Positions 10,600 through 21,600 of a stretch of 64,000 bases of DNA are shown here, piece after piece. Origin of the DNA: Cordilura impudica (taxonomy: Eukaryota; Arthropoda; Insecta; Diptera; Scathophagidae); NCBI GenBank assembly GCA_963682025.1, contig OY821518.1, positions 227,521,070 to 227,585,069 of the forward strand. Direction: 5' to 3'. The stretch's first letter is position 1; every line of letters begins with the position of its first letter. The notes under the pieces are model-generated. The model ran no database searches. It saw only the letters and a program-made list of their open reading frames with translations, and had not been told where the DNA came from. Position numbers and translations under genes: made by a program.

Positions 10600-10641
10600 G
10601 ATTTTTGGACGCCTTCTCAAAATATGGTCCACTGTGCGGCG
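10600..10641 (-). repeat. Transib right 37-bp terminal inverted repeat and target duplication (CGGCG)
   Basis: Read on the minus strand from 10636 inward: CACAGTG, 23 bp (starting GACCATATTTTGAG), AAAAATC ending at 10600. CGGCG follows at 10637-10641. This end has the perfect RAG heptamer. Confidence 0.9.
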
Positions 10642-10835
10642 GCATTCTCTTCAGTACGCACATTCCATCGACGTGTTATGTTATTGCATCATTTAGAGAG
10701 CATGTGGCACGAAATGTATCCACAGTTCGACGGATGGCTTGATCTGATGCACGATTATGTTCGCCTTAAAAATCACGAAGTCGTCGCAGTATGAAGTTCG
10801 TTTGATAAGTAAACCTTTTGTAATTTCTATCCAAC
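10642..10835 (-). pseudogene. mariner-like transposase fragment, right piece split by Transib
   Basis: It continues the element at 5534-5929 ('attctcttcag...cagttcgacggatggcttgatctgatgcacgatta', then 'aatcacgaagtcgtcg'), with the same block order as 39185-39290 and 56098-56200. It is degenerate. Confidence 0.75.
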
Positions 10836-11262
10836 CAGAAAAAAAAAATATACTATTTTGGCTACTCCTTGATATCATTTAGAGTACGTTTTAAAATCTC
10901 GAAAAAAAAATCCTTTAAAATTGACGCAAGAGGGTCTTTATGGTCCATTGTCAGAAATCTTGGCACGCTATTTCGGATAGCTTCTAAAAGCCTAAAATAT
11001 TTTTCAAGATGATACTACTTATATGGGTATAGTATCACCAGTTTCATTCAGTTTCACTTAATGTTCGCTCAATATCAGAAAGTATGTCTGGTAAAGTGAC
11101 CACATATTGGCGAACTTGATGGTCCTCATCAAATATACATGTTAAAACTCAGCTATCCAATATTTTATTGTTTGTTAAGAAGGTTAAGCGTTTCAATAAA
11201 CTTTGCCTATTTTATATTAAATTTCATCATTACTTTTCATTGTTAAAGAAAAATATTTAATC
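10836..11262. other. upstream region of gene B
   Basis: No coding exon was identified. A weak promoter-like arrangement (GGTATAGTA at about 11025-11033, then TCATTCAGTTTC near 11046) could mark a transcription start for gene B. I could not connect an upstream coding exon in frame. Confidence 0.3.
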
Positions 11263-12298
11263 ATGATCTTTTATTCATCTGTTTTGTTTTTACGTTTGCT
11301 AAAATTTTCAGGACAACAAAAAGAAGTATCAACGAAGTTGGATTTTGACGAAATTGATGCTGAAAGTAATATGACAATTCCAATTATTCCAGGAGAAAAA
11401 CAAGGAAGGAGCGATGATCAGAATAAAGAAAAAGATAAAGAAAGTGATGGAAGCAAAAATGATAATTCTAGACCAAAAATTCATGGAGTACGAGTAACTG
11501 TGGATACTGGAGATACTCACAATTCTAAAGGTGAGATAATTCAAGAAAATTAAATAAAATGTAAACATTTTTAATTTTAAATGGTTTTATGTAGAATCCA
11601 AAGAAAGTGTAGAAATAACAGATCTAGGAAAACATAAAAAGAGAGTTGGTATACACACCGATATAACTTTTGAAATCACGGCCGAGGGGGATGACCATAC
11701 AAATAAAACAAGCCGGGAACAAGATGATGATAAAGGTGCGTTTGTTATGTTAAGTTCACAGTTGCACTAGTGATTGTCTTGATTAATTCTAGAAGATGCT
11801 AGTGTACCAATTTTCAAGGGTAGAGGTGGTTCAACACACAATAATCGCAAACCCAATGATCCCAAGTCACAATGGAATCCCAATTTTTCCACAGAACGTC
11901 GTAGTGGCGGAGATCACACGAGTAGGGCAGACCGTTATCCAGACTATTATCCAGAATATTATCCTAACAATGTACCAGTATATATTGGCTCTACGGACAC
12001 TCGAGGAGGTGGAAGTTCCATTTACCGCCAATCGGATGGCTGGATCAGTTATACACCACGCTCAAGTTCTTGGACCACTGATCGATCTACATACGCAGAT
12101 GCCTATTATAAGACCAACGATGTCTCCGGCTATAAAAATGCCGTATGGAAACCGTGTTATTGCTTAACAGGTGGCAATGATTATCGCAGACGGCGCGACA
12201 GTAATCCCCATTATCATGTAAAAAATGTTGTTAAGCCTACGAGTTCCTTAATTCAAATTGTGGATGGTAAATTAGATAGACCATTTTCGAAAAAGTAA
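11263..12298 (+). CDS. gene B: secreted-type charged, Tyr/Pro-rich protein, exons joined in frame, function unknown
   Basis: Three coding segments join with GT-AG introns of 64 and 57 bp and matching phases: up to 11530, 11595-11735, and 11793-12298 (TAA at 12296). If translation starts at ATG 11263 the product is 304 residues and begins MIFYSSVLFLRLLKFSG, a poor signal peptide with Arg and Lys in its core. Alternatively 11310-11311 is a splice acceptor (TTGCTAAAATTTTCAG, with a branch-like CTAAA) and the true start is in an upstream exon I did not find. The middle is very rich in Lys, Asp, Glu and Asn (residues about 45-150). The C-terminal third has YPDYYPEYYP (about residue 190), SYTPRSSSW and one CYC pair, and ends FSKK. 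I do not recognise the family. It converges on gene A, with 354 bp between the stops. A polyadenylation signal lies at 12339-12344. Confidence 0.75.
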
Positions 12299-12338
12299 TA
12301 GCCGAAAATTACTATCGATCATAATACGTTTTGTAAAT

Positions 12339-12344
12339 AATAAA
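12339..12344 (+). terminator. polyadenylation signal AATAAA of gene B
   Basis: AATAAA lies 41 bp after the gene B stop codon. It faces the signal of gene A (12585-12590, minus), leaving about 240 bp between the two predicted 3' ends. Confidence 0.6.
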
Positions 12345-12584
12345 ATTGGAAATAATCTTGTAACGCTTGAAGTTAATTACGACATAATTTAATGATTTGT
12401 TTAATTTACGTTTTGAAATTAATACACGAACTTCCTAAGAATTCTTATCAAATTTATAATTTGTTTATACTTCCGTTAATCGTTTGTAAAGGCAGAGAGA
12501 ATTTTCTATTCACAGTTAAAATCAATAAGTATTATTTGAAAATAAAAATAAAGCGCTTGTATTTGTTTTATTAATTTTCGTGTT

Positions 12585-12590
12585 TTTATT
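12585..12590 (-). terminator. polyadenylation signal AATAAA of gene A
   Basis: On the minus strand CCAATAAAAAC lies 63 bp beyond the gene A stop codon. Confidence 0.6.
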
Positions 12591-12652
12591 GGAACTAAAC
12601 ATAAAGTTTTTGTCTTAAAATTAGATGAATCTCAAAACATCTATGAATAAAA

Positions 12653-15600
12653 TTATGTATGAAGACTGTAGCTGCTTAATTTGCCGTTATCATCGAGAGT
12701 AGATGTAACAGCTTTGTAGCCGGCACGTCGACCATTGATGTCGTATTGTTCACTTTCGCCAGTTGTCATATCTTTGTAGCTTTTCACCTGACCATCGGAA
12801 CCGAACTGAAAATATATACATATTTCAAAATTGAACTCTGATTTTAATTATAAACTTCAAAACAATTACCTCAGATTGGCTAGACCATTTGGAAGCCTTT
12901 TCCCAAGACTTAGTCTTGTAGCCAGCATTACCGGCACCAACGGCGGACCCAGAAGTACTACCATAACCTCCGTAACCACCAACATTGCCACTTTCCAAGT
13001 TGGCACTGAGTTGACTGCCACCAGCACGAGTGCTACCAACTGACATACCTTCAGCTTGGATTTTAGCCAGACGTTCAGCTTCCTGCATATAGTTTGATAA
13101 GCCAGATGAAGAAGAACCAGCGCCAAATTTAGCACCGGAACCAGCACCGAAGGCAGATTCAGCACCGAAGTTAGAACCGAATTTTGAATTGTAGCTGGAT
13201 TGAGTACCGAATGAAGAACCAAATTTGGATTGAGCACCAAAGGAAGCGGCATCGGTAAGTGCACTACTGGCACCAGATCCATAACCAGAACTGGCACCGA
13301 AATTAGAACTAGCTCCGAAATTAGAAGCAGCGTTATGGGAAGCTCCGAAATTGGAAGCTGCTTGATGAGAAGCTCCGAAACCAGACTTAAACATAGAGTC
13401 AGAACCAGCAGCAGTCAAAGCACTGGAACCTAATATATAAAGAAAATTTTAGGTCAATAATATTCCAGTGTAATTAAATAACAAAAAACTCAGCGTATTG
13501 CGATGAAGTTGATAACGAAATTTCAAGTTGATAATAACAACAGTTATGTCGTCTTAACAGTGAATATTTTATCGCTGAAGTTTAGAAAAATTCAGTTGTG
13601 AAGAGAAATTAAAAACAAAAACATTGTTTTCCATTTCAAGAACTATACTTTTGCACTTCAGAGACTAAATGGTTATAAGATATATTTATGTACGGCTAAA
13701 ATTTTTCCAGGTTCTTATTGAAATTTTACGTATCCTGATTTGGATGTGGAAAGACTATATTGTTTTACAATCACTTTGTAGAGACTTACCGAATGTTGTG
13801 GAGGGAGCAGTGTAAGCGCCTGTATAACCTCCGGTTACCAAAGATCCCAAATTGGATGCGCCAGTATTGCCATAGGTGGAAGAGTGACGAACAAAAGTAG
13901 TGGGAATAACTTGTGGTTGAGAAGAGGTGGTAGATACCTTACGATATTTCATGAAGGACTCTTGACCACCGGATGGAACGGTGTATTGTATGATGGGCGC
14001 AGCTTGATTCTGGACTCTACGTTCTTCATGATGGACATATTTTTCCAAACCGCCTGTAGGAGCAGTATATTGAATGACGGGAGCTGCTTGATTATGGACA
14101 CGACGTTCTTCATGGTGAATATATTTCTCCGAGCCACCAGAGGGAACAGTGTAGTGCACGACAGGAGCTGCTTGGTTTTGGACACGACGTTCTTCATTAT
14201 GATAATAAATTTCCGAACCACCTGAGGGGGAAGTGTACTGTACAACTGGTACGGGTTGGCTTTCAACGCGACGTTCTTCATGGTGAACATAATTTTCAGC
14301 CGCCCCACCCGATGAAGGAGCAAATTGTATAATGGGAGCAGATGTCTGAGTTTGTACACGACGCTCGCTATGATGGACATAGTTTTCAGAACCACCAGAG
14401 GGAACGGTATAAACAATTGGATTAGCAGCATTTGAAACGCGACGTTCTTCGTGATGATAATATTTTTCCAAACCACCTGAAGGAGCAGTATATACCAGAG
14501 GTGTGGCTACTTGATTTTCACTGCGATGTTCTTCATGATGAACATAACTTTCACCACCACCAACACCACCACTGGTTACTGTTATTTCAGGAATTACTTG
14601 TTGCACACTCTCAGCTGCAGAGTTTTCCACAAAAGAGGAAGTACCGCCAACGCCACCAACAACAGGATAAACTGACGAACCACTGAGTGAACCACTATTA
14701 GAATCACTGGCAAAATTAGCATTGCTACCAAATGAAGAAGATGCAGCGAAGTTAGCAGAATGACTGGCTCCAAAATTAGAGCTGGCAGATGAACCAAAAC
14801 TAGCTCCACTATTGCTGCTAGAAGCAACTTCAGCACCGGACAAACCAGATGAAGATAAGCCAACAGTACCCACACCTACACCACCGTATGAACCTATTTC
14901 TTCAAAATCATTTTGTTGTCCTTCCAATACATCCGATACCTTTTTCTTAGCCTCTTCGATAGTTTGGTGATGTTGGTTATAATGTCTGAAATTACAATTG
15001 CATAACAATATCTCTGTAAGATACCACTAAAAGATATAGTAAGCATTATCAATCGTGTGTGATTTTTTCAAAATATTCCATTGCGAGGATTAACTAATCC
15101 AAAAGTTATATATATTTAAAACTGACTATTAATTTGGCACGCAACGTTACATAATATAATTAAGTAAAAATAGGAAACAACTAACTGTATAAACAAGCAG
15201 TGCCCAGCCATCGAAGTTTGAGTGCAATTTCTAGGAATTTATATTTTTTCATTCATAAATTATTTTATAAGAGCCAAAAGGTATGCTAATCAATTTTAGC
15301 CAATTCACTATTCGACACAAATTTGATAATCACACATACAGCATTGTATAGTTTTTTGAAGCTAAAGTGTGTGTTTTATGTATGTGTTAGTAGCAACTTT
15401 AAATGAATTATACTCAAAAAAATGTACCAACTGGTGCTCATTTGTAAATATGGTGAACATCTGCAAAGAAAATCCTTTCAAATGGTATATTTTCTTGTCA
15501 AACATCGGTTGGTATTTAATTGAAGGTGTAGAATATGTCACAAGAAATCACCTTGCTGTTAATATTATTAAAATATTAAATATTAAAAAGTAGGAAGAAA

Positions 15601-18600
15601 GGACCTAAAATATCAGCTATTATTTGAAGCGGCTAAGCGGGACATATATTATTTTACTAACTTCCTATGGTACCGTATACCATTGTGTGGTCGGGACATA
15701 TACCGGGTATAAAAATCTACTTGTTTTCGCAAGGCATTGTCCCTTATTACGAAACTATATCACACTAATGCCCGTTTTCTCAATAGGCGATTATCTTTTA
15801 TCCCAACGAGAAACTGTCGATTAAAGAAATTTGATTTTCTCAATGTCTGGTTTGCTTCTATTTTGTCGCAAAGCTAACCGGCACTCATCTGCCAATTATT
15901 TATTTATCGTACAAATAAATTATTCTACCAACTTTCGTATCAATTTTGAGAGGCATTGCCAACTGAAAATAATTCTCCCAACTTTTATACGTATTTTGAG
16001 AGGCATTGCCAACTGAAAATAATGTTTTTGTCGGTACATTGAGAAAACCAAAATTGTTAGCCGGCAGTTTATCGGTCCAATAAATTTATGTTCTGGCAGT
16101 ACAATACAGGCAGTTTGACAATACATTGAGAAAACCGACATAAGAATTTGTTACTAAATCACATACGATTAAAGATGCTTTTAAATATATTTAGTATAAT
16201 GATTAGTTGCGAACTTGCTTACGTAATTTGTAACCAGAATTAAAGGAAATGCTTTATTATAATTTCAGAAAACTATATACGCATTTAGTTAGATTTATTG
16301 TTATTAATTTTAATATAAGCTATTCACAACTAGTCCATTTTTAAAATTTTAACAAAATAATTTTGAAATGTGTTAGATTTTTTGTACCAAGCCAATTAGG
16401 AATTCATTTTTCAATTAATTTATTCCATTATTGTTAAGGTACTTACAATCTCCGAAAGTCACGTCTAAGGATATTTAAATAAATGAAAAACAAAATTAAA
16501 AAATTAAATTAACTATAATAAAAATTATATATGTAGTTATATATGTATGCACATAAATGTTTTTTAAATAAGTTTATAAATATTTACCTTTCATGTAATT
16601 CTTCTGCACAAGAGAGAGAGAGAGAGAGGGAGAGAAAGAGAGAGAGAAATAAAAACATGAATTAGCTTGTTGCAAACAGGATGTACTTAAAATATTTGAA
16701 TAAGATTTATTTTAACAAAGACAAATCATAAAATTTATTAAAGACATTTAAAAAAAAATTTAGCTTCTAAGGTCAGGGGTTATCATTAATAATTCAAATT
16801 ATTTTAAAATTAAAATAAAGAAATTTTCTAAAAAATGTTTTTAAACAACTCAAGAGTTTTACCGCCAAATAACAAAACACAACTTTTATAAAATGATGTC
16901 GAGCCAAACGTTCTCGATTTGAAAGAAACAGAAATAAATTGCTTATAGTTTTGAGAATTTTTTTTCTATTTTCGGATAAATATCATCACAATAAAATGGC
17001 GAGTAGTGCTAAGTATTATTTTGACAGCAAAAGCATAAATTATTTGTATGATAAAAGATAGAAAACTATTGGCCTCATGTTGGCCTGATTTTAAATTTAC
17101 CAGAACAACAAGGATAAGACACAGTCGTATTTTTATAACCTCCACACCACTGCGCAGAGGATATATACCAGTTTGTAATTCCGTTAATATGCGACCTAAT
17201 TAAGTAAACACATTCGTGGTCTTTATAACAACTCGATAAAGCGAGGTCCGTCTGTCCATCTGTCCCTTTGTCACGCTTATTCACAAAATAAATCATTTAA
17301 ATGGGAAACCTAAGGATAATATTAATGGGGTAAATCGGGCAATAGTTTACTAATGCATGACCTAAAATATGGAGAAAACTAAAAAATGTACTAAAACTTC
17401 ATGGTTTTTATTTTAATAACTTAGCATTAAGTTTTTAGCATTTTGTTTACATATATTTTAAATGTATTATTTACATTTGTTACTATTTACAATAACTAAG
17501 TCTAGAGTTTATATAAATGTAAAGCACAGGTAGAAGGTATCAAGGAGTTGGCATAGCCGAATTTAACATTCTTATTTAAATTTAAATGGGTGGTGGCCCT
17601 TTTGTCTGATGCTAAATTTGCATATGGGTTCTTAAGAAGACATTTTATTAAAAGGACCATCAAAAAGGAATTAGTGATTTTCGATCATTAGATAAGCCTT
17701 CCCACTACCTTTCATCTAATGCTACATTTATATATCCATAAAAATTTTAACTAAGTATTTGGTACATAATTGGGTATGAGTTACTTCTAAAAACAGAAAA
17801 AATAAGCGGATTCCTTAGTTTTTCGAAAAAATAAAAGTCAAAAAATTCTAATACGCTTACTCAAAAAAATAAAAATCAATATTGTTAAGCAAATAATTTT
17901 ATAAAAGATGAGTACTCTATGTTTAATATGGTATACATAATAAGTTCTCCAAAATTTAGTTGTAAAGATGAGATAGTTTTTAATGGACACCGCACAATTA
18001 TAGTCAACTATTTTCTGCAGTCCCAAAGATTTTGATATAAACAAGTTCACAACGAACTTCTTTTACACCGAACCTAATGTTTTGCTCCATTAAGAAGTTT
18101 TTTCAGAAATTACTTATTTCGTTTATAATGAACACCAAAAAAAACTTTAAAAAAAAAACAAGACCGACTATACGATAACTTATATCATGTGTTTAGAGAC
18201 CCTATCTCTTAGGTCCAACTAATTGGTTATATAAAATAAGCATAAATAAATTTGAGGGGTATTGTTATTAATTTTTTTGCCATCGGATATTAAAAAGTTC
18301 GTATCGTATGCATTATTTATAAGGGGACTAGGTCGAAAAATGGTCTTATCCTGACTATATTTAATAACGTCGCCTTTTTTTTTTTTTTGCAAAAACCTGT
18401 ACAAATCAAATTTGAGAAAAATATGTGCAATATTTGTGGTTTTTGATAGAATGGAATGAAGATCGGGAAGCAACTTTTTATGGGAGCTATGACTAAGTAT
18501 TGTTCTACTGGTTTTATTTTTGGACTACTGATTAGGTAATTAACACACACCAAAATATCGGATACTCTTGATGTTCTGGGCATGAGAATTCAATGTGATG

Positions 18601-21600
18601 TTCGTTGGAACGAGCATGTTTTCAAGTGTCGAAAGAAGCATTCAAGTGTCTTGGTTTTCTAAAACGGTGTAGAAATTACTTCACTCCTTCTGATCTCCTT
18701 AAAATCTATACCACTTACATCCGACCGAAAATGGAATATAACTCCCATATATGGGCGGGGGCTTCAAAGTCTATTTTGGAGCTACTGGATCGTGTGCAAA
18801 GGAGGGCGTTGGCGCTCATCAATGACAGTAGGGTATCCAATAATATTGATTCATTGGAACACCGTCGGAATATGGGTTGTGTAGCACTGTTCTATAGATA
18901 TTACCATGGGAAATGTTCTTCTGAGATTAGCGAACTTATTCCAAGTGCCCGAGTTTCGGTTCGCTCTACCCGCTTCTCTAGTAGATCATATCCGTTTGTA
19001 GTCTATTGTCCAGTTGACCGCACAACGCATTACAGAGAGAATTCGTTCATCAGTCAAACTAGCCGTATGTGGAATAAACTCCCCGCAGAGGTCTTTCCTG
19101 ACAGTTATAATCTAATAAAATTTAAGTCAAATATCCACAAACACTACTCCCTCTCTCCTCCTTCCCATAACCTATTTTCCTGAAATCAACACAATGCACT
19201 GCATTTTTAGGGGGCATCCCCTGAGTGTTGGTTAACAAAAAAAAAAAAAAAGAAATTGACCGAGGTGTATATGATAATTTGGATCTTATGGGATATTTGT
19301 ATGGGGACTAGAACTGAAGACAAACTTAAATAGAATTCGACTTATAGTGGATGAAAGCATTTGCGACCTGTAGTTTGATTACAAGGTTTACATGGACACA
19401 CACATGGATGGACAGACGGACGGACATCGCTAAATGGTTCGAAGTCGATGGGTATAACAAAAGATGGCTCTATGTGAAATATTTTTGTTAGTTACAAACA
19501 TCTGCACAAAATCTTTATACTTGACCACGTAGTGGCATAGGGTACTAAAAACCAATAGCCACACTTATAAATATGCAAAAAAAACAGGGCTTATCCGATA
19601 ACAATATAACCCATAAAAACAAAGTTTTTATTAAAACTCTTTCATTCTTTATGCAAATGAGTTTTGAATATCTCCGTGACTGTGCGTGACTGTGTGTGAC
19701 TATCTTAAAATTAATCTTTGGCCATAACAAGTCTATGGACAAAGTTTCAGATCCATCGGATGAGGGGAAGTGGGATTCTAATCTCTCCGTGTCTGTGCGT
19801 GACTATGCGTGACAGTGAGTGACTATGTCAAAGTTAATCTTTTTTCACAGCAAGTCTATCGACCAAGTTTTAGATCGATCAGATAAGGGAAAATGGGTTA
19901 TAAATCACTCCGTGACTGCGCGTGACTATGTCGAAGTTGATCTTTCTTTACAGCAAGTATATGGGCCAAGTTTCAGATCAGTTGGATGAGGGTAAATGAC
20001 ATTTAAATCACTCCGGGACTGTGCGCGACCATGCGTGACTATGCGTGACTAAGTCAAAGTTAATCATTTTTCACCGCAAGTGTATGGACCAAGTTTGAGA
20101 TCGATCGGATGAGGGGAAATGACATTTAGATCTCTCCGTGACTGTGCGTGACCACGCGTGACTGTGTGTGCCTACCCCAAAATTAATATATAGTGACGAC
20201 AAGACTATGGGCCAAGTTTCAAGTTAATTGGATAAGGGGGAATGGGGTCCACCCATGGTAGACAGACAGAGAGTATAAGTTAAAATAAAGAGTTTAAAAA
20301 TTGAGATATTGAGGAGATCATCCCTTGATTTTAGTCAAAGCTTGCTGGCTGTCTCTGAAATCATTAAAATTATAAAAATGAGAGATGAAGGCCGTTTCTT
20401 GAATCTTGAAGACAACGAAGAATCTGAACTAGACAACATTGTCAAATAGGTAATCTCTTATTAGAAAAAACTTAAAATGAAAAGAAAACAACAAATATTT
20501 ATAACAACTAGCATGGCCCACCATTTAAAGTTCGAGTGCAAATTCTAGGCAATTTTATTTTTGCATTCAATTTTTTTCTTTCAATATTTCTTTAATCTAA
20601 ATATAAGTATATACAATTTATGAATTTTTAAATAAAATTCATTAAATTTGATTATAAATATTTTCTGAACACACACAAGCTATATAAATGGGTTTGTTAA
20701 TAAATAATACTTTTATAAGAGCCCAAAGGTATGCTAATCAATTCTAGTAATTCACAATTCAACACAGGGCATGTGATATATAATTATAATGAAATTCGAT
20801 TAAATATTAAATGCAAAGGCGATAATTGTGAATTGGCTAAAATTGATTAGCATGCCTTTATGCTCTTATAAAAGTAATATTTATAAATATTTTATTTTAT
20901 ATAATTTAATATATTTCTAACACATATTATACATAAATTTTATCATTCTGCACCACTCCTCCTCCGTTCGCGCACATCCTATAATAACTCGGGTCAATAT
21001 AGCGATGTGCGTCTGTCTGTTTGTTTGTCTGTTAAGATCGTGCTAATTGACAAAATAAACCAACTCGATAAAATTACGAAAATGTTGATTGCCATTTTTT
21101 CGCACAGGTTAGTATTAAAAATAGGGTAAAGCGAGCACCATTGTGCGAAGATATGGCCTATGATATCGAGGCAACTCTAAAAAATGCTAAAAATTTTGAG
21201 TTTGTTTTAATAATTTAGAATTAAGTTTATTAAATTGTTTTCAATTTCAATTAATCCAGATATTAATGTAAACTTAAAATCCAGGTGGAGCATATAAAAG
21301 ATTCGGCATAGCCGAATTTAACACTCCTAATTTTTTCAAAAATTTAAAAGGAGCTGTTATTCTCGATTCCTCATTTGCTGGAGGATATATAATTTGTTAA
21401 CATAAAATGTTTACTTAATTATTTAGTTATTTATTGTTCTTTCCTGTACAACAAGAAAAATCATTCTTGTAATTACACTACAGGATTAATTCATTATAGG
21501 GCTGATATGAATAAAATTAATTACATATATTAATTATTTATGAAATCAAATAACAAAGGAAGATAACAAACTACAAAAATTTCAAGGATTTTATTATGTA

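Larger units (their letters stand above)
5935..10636 (-). mobile_element. Transib DNA transposon, complete, 4702 bp, with RSS-like termini
   Basis: Both ends are visible. The right terminus, read inward, is CACAGTG, 23 bp, AAAAATC. The left terminus is CGCAGTG (one change), 23 bp, AAAAATC. The two 37-bp ends match at most positions (shared GGAC, GAGAAGGCG and TCAAAAATC or TCCAAAAATC blocks). The element is bordered by the perfect 5-bp direct repeat CGGCG at 5930-5934 and 10637-10641. Transib elements are known for GC-rich 5-bp target duplications and for ends resembling V(D)J recombination signals. The flanking mariner sequence joins seamlessly once the element and one CGGCG are removed. A decayed transposase lies at 7503-9463 on the minus strand. 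Secondary insertions are the foldback 6148-6972 and a family-A fragment at 9919-10062. Confidence 0.9.

Noticed and set aside
13884..14225. Plus-strand frame of 113 codons opposite gene A exon 3
   Set aside because: Shadow of the repeat-rich minus-strand exon; the minus frame has the consistent repeats and splice sites.
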